Part shown: positions 1 to 5,741 of the stretch, piece after piece
How the letters are laid out: each line of letters begins with the position of its first letter
Numbering within the stretch: position 1 is the stretch's first letter
From: JBKPDV01 sp046728075
Lineage (GTDB): Bacteria; Acidobacteriota; Thermoanaerobaculia; UBA5066; Gp7-AA6
Direction of reading: 5' to 3'
Assembly (NCBI GenBank): GCA_046728075.1
Contig: JBKPDV010000223.1
Location: 1 to 21,511, forward strand
DNA: 21,511 nucleotides
Made by a program: the position numbers and the translations under genes
Notes under the pieces: generated by a model
Seen by the model: the letters and a program-made list of their open reading frames with translations, nothing else
What the model was told of the DNA's origin: nothing
Database searches by the model: none

Positions 1-313
1 GCCCGGCATAGACAATGAAAAGCAGGCTTGCCGTAGCCGGGGCAAGTCGGTTGACGCGAAACTGGAGCACCATCGCCAAGATAAAGGGGGCGAGCCAGAA
101 TCCCCAGAAGAGCAATTGGTTTGTCGCGATGACTCGATTGAAGTCCGAAGCGGCGACGGCCAGCGCCGTACAGGCAGAAATTCCGAGCCCCAAGCTCATC
201 CAGCCGTAAACCTTCCGGAGGAACGCCGTCACGCGCTCGGCGGTCGCGACCGTGGTCGTCGCGAACGCAGACTGCGGCGTCATCGAAAAGCGATCCATCT
301 CAGACCGGTCCAT
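1..313 (-). CDS. Bax inhibitor-1/YccA family membrane protein (5' part)
   Basis: Reading down from the ATG at 313 gives 104 codons that run off the window edge. After a polar N-terminus of about 27 residues, the protein has the family's opening signature: an arm containing FLRKVYGWMSLGLGISACTA, then a hydrophobic helix. A second helix follows near residues 62-80 (LLFWGFWLAPFILAMVLQF), and a third begins with APATASLLFIVYAG. This order matches the first three of about seven helices in BI-1/YccA/YbhL inner-membrane proteins, a family linked to stress tolerance and ion leak. Only the start is visible, so completeness cannot be judged. The upstream gene (TPR protein) is on the same strand, 112 bp away, and a 7-bp repeat array lies between them. 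Confidence 0.8.
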   Translation of the reverse strand, partial: MDRSEMDRFSMTPQSAFATTTVATAERVTAFLRKVYGWMSLGLGISACTALAVAASDFNRVIATNQLLFWGFWLAPFILAMVLQFRVNRLAPATASLLFIVYAG

Positions 314-386
314 TTTTTCCGCTCCTTGTGAGCGCACACGCGCCCGTTATGGAAACGCTTTTGGGGAGCCTTCGATTCCCCTTATG

Positions 387-420
387 GACTACCGACTACC
401 GACTATCGACTACCGACTTT
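387..420. repeat. Class A heptamer array, GACTACC orientation
   Basis: Tandem 7-bp units read gactacc, gactacc, gactatc, gactacc, gacttt, in exact 7-bp register. The array starts 5 bp past the TGA stop of the TPR gene (minus strand). The same unit, or its reverse complement GGTAGTC, recurs at 4005-4101, 4184-4203, 19412-19471 and 19511-19570. Confidence 0.85.
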
Positions 421-425
421 CCTTC

Positions 426-902
426 TCAATTCACCCTGTACTTCAGCGTCTCCAGATACTTCAGCGCCATCGGATCGCCCGGGTTCTCGGCGAGCGCGCC
501 CTCGAACTCCGCCATCGCCTCCGCGACGTCGCCCCGCGCCGCATAGAGGCGCCCCAGGTTCAGGTAGGGGAAATGCCTCGGCTCGTAGCGGGACGCCCTC
601 TTCGCGCGCTCGAACCAGGCCGGAGCCTCGTCGAGCTTCCCCTGCTCCATCAGGTAGCAGCCGATATCGTTATAGGGATTGCCGAACGTCGGGTCGGTCG
701 CGATCGCCTTGCGGCATTCCTCGATGGCCCGGTCGAGGTTGCCCGTGAAGGAATAGGCCCAGCCCCGAAACGTGTAGGCCTCGGCGCTCGGGCAGATCTC
801 GAGCGAGCGCGTGAAAAGATCGATCGCCTCCGCGAGGTCCCCTGCCAGAAGCCGGGCCGTTCCCTCGCGCCAGAGCTCGAGCGCGTTCTCTTGCACGTCC
901 AC
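426..902 (-). CDS. TPR-repeat protein
   Basis: A 158-residue protein made almost wholly of tetratricopeptide repeats. About four helix-turn-helix units are visible, each with the spaced A-x-G and P-x-x-x-x-x-L pattern: REGTARLLAGDLAEAIDLF, TFRGWAYSFTGNLDRAIEEC, YNDIGCYLMEQGKLDEAPAWF and YLNLGRLYAARGDVAEAMAEF. There is no signal peptide, so it is probably a cytoplasmic scaffold; the partner is unknown. The start is ambiguous. GTG at 902 is the longest, but a GGAG motif lies 8 bp before the in-frame GTG at 896, which is the better-supported start and removes two residues. The gene is divergent from the sortase operon, and the 69-bp gap probably carries both promoters. Confidence 0.85.
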   Translation of the reverse strand: MDVQENALELWREGTARLLAGDLAEAIDLFTRSLEICPSAEAYTFRGWAYSFTGNLDRAIEECRKAIATDPTFGNPYNDIGCYLMEQGKLDEAPAWFERAKRASRYEPRHFPYLNLGRLYAARGDVAEAMAEFEGALAENPGDPMALKYLETLKYRVN

Positions 903-971
903 GACTCCACGATACTACCCCCGGAGAGTGCAAAAACGGTTCTGGCGCGAAGCGTGAATGGAGATGCCTGG

Positions 972-1655
972 ATGAGAGCGCGCGGTCTTTTGGGGACAGG
1001 GCTGATCGTAGCGGGGCTCGCCCTTTGCGGGACGGCGGTCCTTCACTACTGGCGCGGAACGGTGGCCCAGCGAGAAGGACGCGCCGAGCTCGAGAGGCTT
1101 CGCCCGACTGCGGCCGATCCGATCGTTGCGACTCCAGAGGCCGTACCGACGCAGACGCAAACACAAGCGGAGGATCCGAGCGTTTCGCTACCCTCCGTCC
1201 CGACCCCGACTCCCGAGCCCGCGTATCCTTACGGACGCGCGCTCGCGCGCCTGCGAATCCCTTCGGCACAGATCGACGTGGTCGTCTTCGGCGGCGCGGA
1301 CGCCGCGATTCTCGAGAAGGGCCCTGGGCACGTGCCGGGGACTGCACTGCCCGGCGTCGACGGGCCGCCGAACAACTGCGTGCTCACGGGACATCGCGAT
1401 TCCCATTTCCGCCACCTGGGATGGTTGAAACCCGGACACCAGATCTTCCTGGAAACACCGGCGGGACAACGGTCCTACCGGATCGTCCGGCGCGAGATCG
1501 TGAAGCCCGACGCCGTTTCCGTGCTCGCCCCGAGCGAAAAAGCGCGGCTGACCCTGATTACGTGCTACCCGTTCAACTACATCGGCTCGGCCCCCGAGCG
1601 CCTGGTCCTGATCGCGGAGCCGCTGCCTCCGGAGCGTGCCCGGCATTCTTCTTGA
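972..1655 (+). CDS. Class D-like sortase (membrane-anchored transpeptidase)
   Basis: A 227-residue protein with one N-terminal membrane segment (about residues 5-26), a Pro/Thr-rich stalk (45-85) and a sortase domain (86-216). The catalytic triad is visible: His141 in TGHRDSHF, Cys198 in TLITCYPFNYIG and Arg210 in APERLVLIAE. The TCYPF...G.AP.R pattern is typical of class D sortases. Sortases cleave a C-terminal LPxTG-type sorting signal and join the protein to an amine acceptor. ATG 972 is chosen because GGAG lies 8 bp upstream; an in-frame GTG at 954 is an alternative. It opens an operon with an L,D-transpeptidase (14-bp gap) and an M23 peptidase. No protein in the window ends in a recognisable sorting signal, so the substrate is unknown. 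Confidence 0.9.
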   Translation: MRARGLLGTGLIVAGLALCGTAVLHYWRGTVAQREGRAELERLRPTAADPIVATPEAVPTQTQTQAEDPSVSLPSVPTPTPEPAYPYGRALARLRIPSAQIDVVVFGGADAAILEKGPGHVPGTALPGVDGPPNNCVLTGHRDSHFRHLGWLKPGHQIFLETPAGQRSYRIVRREIVKPDAVSVLAPSEKARLTLITCYPFNYIGSAPERLVLIAEPLPPERARHSS

Positions 1656-1669
1656 AAAGACCCCCTTCG

Positions 1670-2686
1670 ATGATTGCCCGGTGGTGGGGTCTGGCGTTTC
1701 TGTCTCTCGCCCTGTGCCCGCAGGAGACCGTCGCACGCCCGCATCCGAAGCGGACCCACGCCCATCGCCGGGCAAAGCGGGCGCAAGCGACGTTTGACGC
1801 GACCGCCGTCAACGATCCCGCGACGAGGCCTGTCGTGGCGCCGGGCTCGGCCGGGTCGGGAGTCCTCCGCGCCGAAATCCTGCTCTCCCGAGCCCACTTT
1901 TCCTGCGGTGAGATCGACGGCCACTACGGCAAGAACCTTCGCGGCGCGATCCTCGCTTTTCAGGAATCGCGGGGATCGTCGCCGGACGGCGTCGTGCGCG
2001 GCGACACCTGGGACGCGCTCAACGCCGACACCGCGCCCGCTCTCGTCACCGTTGCCATCACGCCGGAAGACGTGGCCGGGCCCTTTACGCCGGTTCCCGA
2101 CGACATGCTCGAGAAGGCGAAGCTGCCCCGCCTCGGGTACAGTTCTCCGCTGGAGGCGATCGCGGAGAAGTACCATTCGAGCCCGAAGCTTCTCGAGAAG
2201 CTCAATCCGAAGGCAGCGTTCGATCAGGCGGGCACGCAGATTCTGGTGCCGAATGCCGCGACCGATCCGGCCGGAAAGGCCGCGAAGGTCGTCGTCTCGA
2301 AGTCGCGGCATACGGTCGAGGCGCTCGATGCCGATGGGAGGATTCTCGCGTCCTACCCCGCCTCGATCGGGAGCGAGCACGACCCGCTGCCGCTCGGCCA
2401 ATGGAAGATTCTTGGCGTCGCGCGCGATCCCGTTTTTCATTACAACCCCGACCTCTTCTGGGACGCCAAGGAGAACGAAAAGGCGGCGGTGCCGCCGGGC
2501 CCCAACAATCCGGTGGGTGTCTGCTGGATCGATCTCTCCAAGCCGCACTACGGAATCCATGGGACCGCGGAGCCCGCACAAATCGGAAAAACCCAGTCTC
2601 ACGGTTGCATTCGGTTGACCAATTGGGACGTGTCGGAGCTCTCCCAGATGGTGAAGCCGGGTACGCCGGCGGTCTTGACGGACTGA
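1670..2686 (+). CDS. L,D-transpeptidase (YkuD) with peptidoglycan-binding domain
   Basis: A 338-residue exported protein. A short signal peptide (1-22) precedes a basic spacer, a PG-binding_1-like domain (about 64-120, with IDGHYGKNLRGAILAFQ) and a LysM-like stretch (about 155-196, ending ILVPNA). The C-terminus is a YkuD catalytic domain (about 205-338) with the expected HG (297-298) and S-H-G-C-I-R (310-315), where Cys313 is the nucleophile. Such enzymes make 3-3 peptidoglycan cross-links or attach proteins to peptidoglycan. The start is the first ATG after the sortase stop. The TGA stop overlaps the next ATG by one base, so translation is probably coupled. This domain order is typical of diderm L,D-transpeptidases. 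Confidence 0.92.
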   Translation: MIARWWGLAFLSLALCPQETVARPHPKRTHAHRRAKRAQATFDATAVNDPATRPVVAPGSAGSGVLRAEILLSRAHFSCGEIDGHYGKNLRGAILAFQESRGSSPDGVVRGDTWDALNADTAPALVTVAITPEDVAGPFTPVPDDMLEKAKLPRLGYSSPLEAIAEKYHSSPKLLEKLNPKAAFDQAGTQILVPNAATDPAGKAAKVVVSKSRHTVEALDADGRILASYPASIGSEHDPLPLGQWKILGVARDPVFHYNPDLFWDAKENEKAAVPPGPNNPVGVCWIDLSKPHYGIHGTAEPAQIGKTQSHGCIRLTNWDVSELSQMVKPGTPAVLTD

Positions 2687-3432
2687 TGCGCGCGCGTGCG
2701 ATCGGAATCTTTTGCCTGGGGTTTCTCGCCGGAGCGCTCACGGTTTACTACATCCTCTGGCGGACGGGCGGCCTCATTCCCGGCCGCCTCCTGACTCGCA
2801 CGACCCATGAGCTCACCTCGGGCGAGCCGCCGACGCCGCGCCCTCTCCCGACGATTCCGTTCCCGACACCGACGACGGCTCCCGCGATCTCTGTTCCCGC
2901 GTCCCCGAGAGCGGAGCCCGCGGCGACTCTTCTCGCTCCGGCCACTCCGCCCCCGCTTCAGACGCCATCCCTCGCCAACTTCTCGCTCACTCCGGACGCT
3001 CTCGTCCTGCCGGTCGAAGGAGCCAAGCGCTCGGATCTGCACGATTCCTTCGCGGAGACCCGAGGCAGGAGACGGCACGAGGCGATCGACATCCTGGCGC
3101 CGCGCGGAACTCCGGTTGTGGCCGCCGTGGACGGATCGATTGCCAAGCTCTTCACGAGCGTCCAGGGCGGATTGACGATTTACGAGTTCGATGGGAAATC
3201 GGTCTACTGCTATTACTACGCCCATCTCGATCGATACGCCGAAGGGCTCAAGGAGGGGCAGCACGTCCGGCGCGGGGAGCGAATCGGTTATGTGGGGACG
3301 AGCGGCGACGCTCCTCCCAATACGCCCCACCTGCACTTCGCCGTGACGCGCCTGGGTCCGGACAAGCGCTGGTGGGAGGGAATCTCCATCAACCCCTACC
3401 CGATGCTCCTGGCAGCGGCCCCGAAAGACTGA
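2686..3432 (+). CDS. Membrane-anchored M23/LytM-family peptidase
   Basis: A 248-residue protein with an N-terminal membrane helix (about 5-24), a long Pro/Thr-rich linker (about 45-97) and an M23 domain (about 105-245). Zinc ligands and catalytic residues are present: His131 and Asp135 (H-x3-D in RRHEAIDILAPRG), His180 in YYYAHLDRY, and His215-Leu-His217 in PHLHFAV. With all ligands intact, an active peptidoglycan endopeptidase is more likely than a degenerate LytM activator. It is the last gene of the sortase/L,D-transpeptidase operon, starting in the stop codon of the gene before. A shared role in periplasmic wall remodelling or protein attachment is inferred from this context. Confidence 0.9.
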   Translation: MRARAIGIFCLGFLAGALTVYYILWRTGGLIPGRLLTRTTHELTSGEPPTPRPLPTIPFPTPTTAPAISVPASPRAEPAATLLAPATPPPLQTPSLANFSLTPDALVLPVEGAKRSDLHDSFAETRGRRRHEAIDILAPRGTPVVAAVDGSIAKLFTSVQGGLTIYEFDGKSVYCYYYAHLDRYAEGLKEGQHVRRGERIGYVGTSGDAPPNTPHLHFAVTRLGPDKRWWEGISINPYPMLLAAAPKD

Positions 3433-3450
3433 AGGGGACGCTTCCAACTT

Positions 3451-3526
3451 CGCTTCCGCTCCTTCCGCGTCGCGTCACGCCCGCCAGGCTATTCCTTCGC
3501 CGACCCGGTAACAGTAAGCGGAAGCG
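3451..3526. repeat. 9-bp inverted repeat between M23 peptidase and zinc-ribbon gene
   Basis: The 9-mer CGCTTCCGC (3451-3459) is the exact inverse of GCGGAAGCG (3518-3526), with a 58-bp spacer. The right arm extends to the 12-mer GCGGAAGCGACG, which occurs again at 5730-5741. The 118-bp gap holds no convincing ORF; it probably carries the promoter of the zinc-ribbon gene. Confidence 0.45.
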
Positions 3527-3550
3527 ACGGTAGGCGTAGACTCACATCAG

Positions 3551-3997
3551 ATGTCAGACGACCGCAAATACCGTCACCGGGGTTACATGGACTCCGGCGG
3601 CAGCGAACCCCGAGGGCGCTCGGGCTCGGGCTCGGGACCGCGCCCGCCTCGAGACGAAAGCGGCGCGCCGCGCGGACGGGGAATCGATCTGAACAAGGCG
3701 GTCGTTTTCCCATGCCGTGCGTGCGGTGAAAAGCGCCGCGATCTGGACCAGATCGGAAACGACTCTTCCTGCGCCAAGTGCGGCGCGCCTTTGCACGCCT
3801 GCCGCCAGTGCACTTACTTCGATACCGCCGCTCGCTTCCAGTGCACGCAGCCGATTCCGGCGCGCATCCCCTCCAAGACCGCCGCCAATACTTGCACGTT
3901 CTACGCTCCAGCCCGCTCGTTCGACTTGACCGGCACACGTGCCACCGAAACGCCTGACGACGCCCGCAGCGCTTTCGACAACCTTTTCAAGAAGTGA
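3551..3997 (+). CDS. Double zinc-ribbon protein of unknown function
   Basis: A 148-residue protein. The first 50 residues are a low-complexity Arg/Gly/Ser/Asp-rich tail. The core has eight cysteines: Cys55-x2-Cys58 paired with Cys74-x2-Cys77 (a standard zinc ribbon), then Cys84-x2-Cys87 with Cys98 and Cys115, which probably form a second metal site. The segment CRQCTYFDTAARFQC, followed by PIPARI and N-x-C-x-F, is distinctive. From memory it resembles uncharacterised conserved proteins of environmental bacteria, but no function is known to me. There is no signal peptide or membrane segment. The Arg/Gly tail hints at nucleic-acid or ribosome contact (inference). A class A heptamer array begins 7 bp after its stop. 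Confidence 0.75.
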   Translation: MSDDRKYRHRGYMDSGGSEPRGRSGSGSGPRPPRDESGAPRGRGIDLNKAVVFPCRACGEKRRDLDQIGNDSSCAKCGAPLHACRQCTYFDTAARFQCTQPIPARIPSKTAANTCTFYAPARSFDLTGTRATETPDDARSAFDNLFKK

Positions 3998-4004
3998 AGA
4001 ACAA

Positions 4005-4101
4005 GTCGGTAGTAGGTAGTCGGTAGTCGGTAGGTCAGGAGTCGACAGTCGACAGCAGTCGGTAGTCGGTAGTCGGTAGGTCAAGAGTCGACAATCGACA
4101 G
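4005..4101. repeat. Class A heptamer array, GGTAGTC orientation
   Basis: A degenerate run of GGTAGTC-type units with 7-bp spacing, interrupted by variants such as gtcgaca. It starts 7 bp past the TGA of the zinc-ribbon gene. With the oppositely oriented array at 4184-4203 it flanks an 80-bp spacer, so the whole 4005-4203 block could fold as a long hairpin. Confidence 0.8.
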
Positions 4102-4120
4102 TTCCGGAAACATCCCCCTT

Positions 4121-4147
4121 TTGTCATCCCGAGCGCAGCGAGGGATC
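4121..4147. repeat. Dispersed GTCATCCCGAGCGCAGCGAGGG-type motif
   Basis: The sequence starts gtcatcccgagcgcagcgag and continues ggatct. It contains the small inverted repeat TCCCGAGCG...CGAGGGA. I recall very similar motifs scattered between genes in many environmental bacterial genomes, where they are often mis-called as peptides beginning SSRAQRGI. Only one copy is in this window, so its repeat status rests on memory. It lies exactly between two inverted class A heptamer arrays. Confidence 0.5.
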
Positions 4148-4183
4148 TGCTCTCGTCGTTTCGAGGCTCCGCACCCCCACAAT

Positions 4184-4203
4184 CGACTATCGACTACCGA
4201 CTT
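4184..4203. repeat. Class A heptamer array, GACTACC orientation, overlapping the UDG stop
   Basis: Units cgactat, cgactac, cgacttc. The array is opposite in orientation to 4005-4101. It contains the TAG stop (4189-4187, minus strand) and the last few codons (V-G-S-R) of the uracil-DNA glycosylase gene, so the repeat provides that gene's C-terminus. Confidence 0.8.
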
Positions 4204-4852
4204 CTTTTCTGGCTCTCCGAAAAACATCGCGCAACATCCCCTGCGTCAGCTTTCCCGTAAACGTGTTCTGCTGGCTCGGATGGTAGGTGGCCAAGAGAAC
4301 GTGCCGGCCAATCTCGTATCGGGCTCCGTGGGCGAAGCGGGGACGCGGCGACGGGATCTGTTCGCCGCGTTGCGAGAGGACGCGAAGGCAGGCGTCGAAG
4401 GCAAGCGCGCCGAGCGCCACCAGAACCGTATCGGCTGCCAGTAAGGCGAGCTCCGCCGCGAGATAACCGCGGCAGTTGTCGAATTCTTCAGGCGTCGGCC
4501 GATTGGCCGGCGGAGCGCATCGGCAGGCTGCGGAAAGAAGAGCGTCACGGAGCTCGAAGCCATCGCCGGGGTGGAGCGATTCGGCCCTGTTGGCAAATCC
4601 GGTCGCGTAGAGGGCGCGGAAGAGAAAACGCCCGGATTCGTCTCCCGTGAACATGCGTCCCGTTCGATTGCCGCCATGGGCTGCCGGAGCCAGGCCCACG
4701 ATCAAAACCTTCGCGCGGGGATCGCCCAGGGCCGGAAGAGGTCGGGCCCAGTAGGTCTCCTTCGCGAATCGTTTGGGCGGATTGCGCGCGGAGAGCTCGC
4801 GCCAGGAGACCAGGCGCGGGCAGCGCCGGCAGAAGACGACTTGCCGCTCCAC
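4187..4852 (-). CDS. Family 5 uracil-DNA glycosylase (UDGb, Fe-S)
   Basis: A 221-residue DNA-repair enzyme that removes uracil and other deaminated bases. Motif A is GLAPAAHGGNRTGRMFTGD (about residues 53-71) and motif B is HPSQQNTFTG (191-200), both diagnostic of UDGb. Four cysteines suited to a [4Fe-4S] cluster are present: Cys8 and Cys11 in CRRCPRL, then Cys112 and Cys127. The frame stays open up to 5245 but overlaps the PEBP gene and a repeat array. I chose GTG 4852 because family members begin just before the CRRCPR motif and AGAAGG lies 11 bp upstream. The last codons and stop are made of a class A heptamer array. It is the last gene of a minus-strand series after the PEBP gene. Confidence 0.9.
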   Translation of the reverse strand: MERQVVFCRRCPRLVSWRELSARNPPKRFAKETYWARPLPALGDPRAKVLIVGLAPAAHGGNRTGRMFTGDESGRFLFRALYATGFANRAESLHPGDGFELRDALLSAACRCAPPANRPTPEEFDNCRGYLAAELALLAADTVLVALGALAFDACLRVLSQRGEQIPSPRPRFAHGARYEIGRHVLLATYHPSQQNTFTGKLTQGMLRDVFRRARKEVGSR

Positions 4853-4870
4853 AGCCAGAAAGGCCTTCTG

Positions 4871-4960
4871 GATTTCGGATTTCGGATTTCGAATTTCGAA
4901 TTTGAAGATCGGGATACGCCTATTCAATTCGAGATTCGCAATTCGAAATTCGCAATTCCC
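4871..4960. repeat. Class B heptamer arrays (GATTTCG type) in an inverted pair
   Basis: Left arm 4871-4905: gatttcg, gatttcg, gatttcg, aatttcg, aatttga. Right arm 4926-4960: aattcga, gattcgc, aattcga, aattcgc, aattccc, the reverse-oriented unit. A 20-bp spacer separates the arms. The block is markedly AT-rich compared with its surroundings and fills the gap between the PEBP and UDG genes. The last base of the right arm is part of the TAG stop of the PEBP gene. Confidence 0.85.
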
Positions 4961-5424
4961 TAGGACCGAGTGTAGCGGCCAACGAGCCGCGCCTGTGCCA
5001 GAGTGTGTCCGTCCATCGCCGACACGACCTCTTCGCGCGTGGACCGCGCGGGCAGCCCGAGCTTTCCGTCGAGCGCGGACAGCGTGAAGACGTAGCGGTG
5101 CGTTCCCGAGGGAGGACAGGGCCCGCCATAGCCCAGATTGCCAAAATCGTTTACGCCCTGGACGCCTCCCCCTTCGACCGTCGGGCGCGGAGGAACAGCT
5201 TCGGGCAGCGACGCTGCCGTCGGAGGAAGGTCGAAGATTACCCAATGGACCCAGGTCTTGCGAGGCGCGTCCGGGTCTTCGACTATCAGGACGAAGGACA
5301 CCGTCTTCTCGGGAGGATGGCTCCAGGAGAGAGGGGGCGAAAGATCCTTCCCGTCGCAGGTATAGAGGCGAGGAATCGGAGCACCCTCTTGGAAAGCGCC
5401 GCTCTTCAAAACGAACTCTGTCAC
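4960..5424 (-). CDS. YbhB/YbcL-type PEBP (Raf kinase inhibitor-like) protein
   Basis: A 154-residue protein spanning the whole family length. Hallmarks are YTCDGKDLSPPLSW (about 21-34), the ligand-pocket motif DPDAPRKTWVHWVIFDLP (about 50-67) and GYGGPCPPSGTHRYVF (about 97-112), with the conserved D-P-D-A-P and G-x-H-R elements. Bacterial PEBP proteins have a small anion-binding pocket but no settled function. No signal peptide is visible, so it is probably cytoplasmic. It follows the small charged protein gene after 72 bp. The stop codon is formed at the edge of a class B heptamer array. Confidence 0.92.
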   Translation of the reverse strand: MTEFVLKSGAFQEGAPIPRLYTCDGKDLSPPLSWSHPPEKTVSFVLIVEDPDAPRKTWVHWVIFDLPPTAASLPEAVPPRPTVEGGGVQGVNDFGNLGYGGPCPPSGTHRYVFTLSALDGKLGLPARSTREEVVSAMDGHTLAQARLVGRYTRS

Positions 5425-5496
5425 CGGAGCTGCCTTTTTCTTATCCGAGCCGGTGCGGGAGCGAGCAAAACGGGATCGCTCGCTTCGCGCGAGGAC

Positions 5497-5685
5497 TCAT
5501 TTCTTGGCTGGCATCGCGGGCGGAACACCCATGTCTCGCCAGCGGCGCTTCTTCTCTTCCCAATCCTCCAACGCCCGCTTGCGATTGGCGGTGGCCGCCG
5601 CCGCGCGCCGATCGTCATCGCTGACCTCTTCCACCTCACCGGCCCCCTCGGTCACGGGCGCCGGAGCTTCTACAACATCCGCCAT
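5497..5685 (-). CDS. Small charged hypothetical protein
   Basis: A possible 62-residue protein starting at ATG 5685. It has an acidic Ala/Pro/Glu-rich N-terminal half, then a basic and Trp-containing helix (NRKRALEDWEEKKRRWRDMG) that could be a short amphipathic or coiled helix, and it ends PPAMPAKK. I do not recognise it. The strongly segmented charge and position between two same-strand genes support a real gene. There is no good ribosome-binding site, and the frame stays open upstream to 5898, where it overlaps the end of the copper-protein gene. Start and reality are therefore uncertain. Confidence 0.45.
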   Translation of the reverse strand: MADVVEAPAPVTEGAGEVEEVSDDDRRAAAATANRKRALEDWEEKKRRWRDMGVPPAMPAKK

Positions 5686-5729
5686 CGCAAGAGATTCTAG
5701 CTCGACACCTCCGCAACAGCGCCGAACAA

Positions 5730-5741
5730 GCGGAAGCGACG
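5730..5741. repeat. Second copy of GCGGAAGCGACG
   Basis: This 12-mer is identical to 3518-3529. It directly abuts the TAG stop (5744-5742, minus strand) of the third copper-protein gene. Two copies are too few to establish a repeat family from this window alone. Confidence 0.35.

Noticed and set aside
361..385. GGGGA...TCCCC hairpin as a terminator of the TPR gene
   Set aside because: The stem is only 5 bp and is not followed by a U-run on the minus strand.
252..1655. A 467-codon plus-strand frame covering the sortase
   Set aside because: The part before about 954 lies antisense to the TPR gene and has no recognisable content. The sortase begins at 972 with a membrane anchor and GGAG.
4005..4203. 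CRISPR array
   Set aside because: The repeated unit is 7 bp and directly tandem, with no 25-40-bp repeats, no unique spacers and no cas genes.
4853..5245. N-terminal extension of the UDG frame
   Set aside because: It is composed of the class B repeat and the antisense-frame shadow of the PEBP gene. Family 5 UDG normally starts just before the first cysteine pair.
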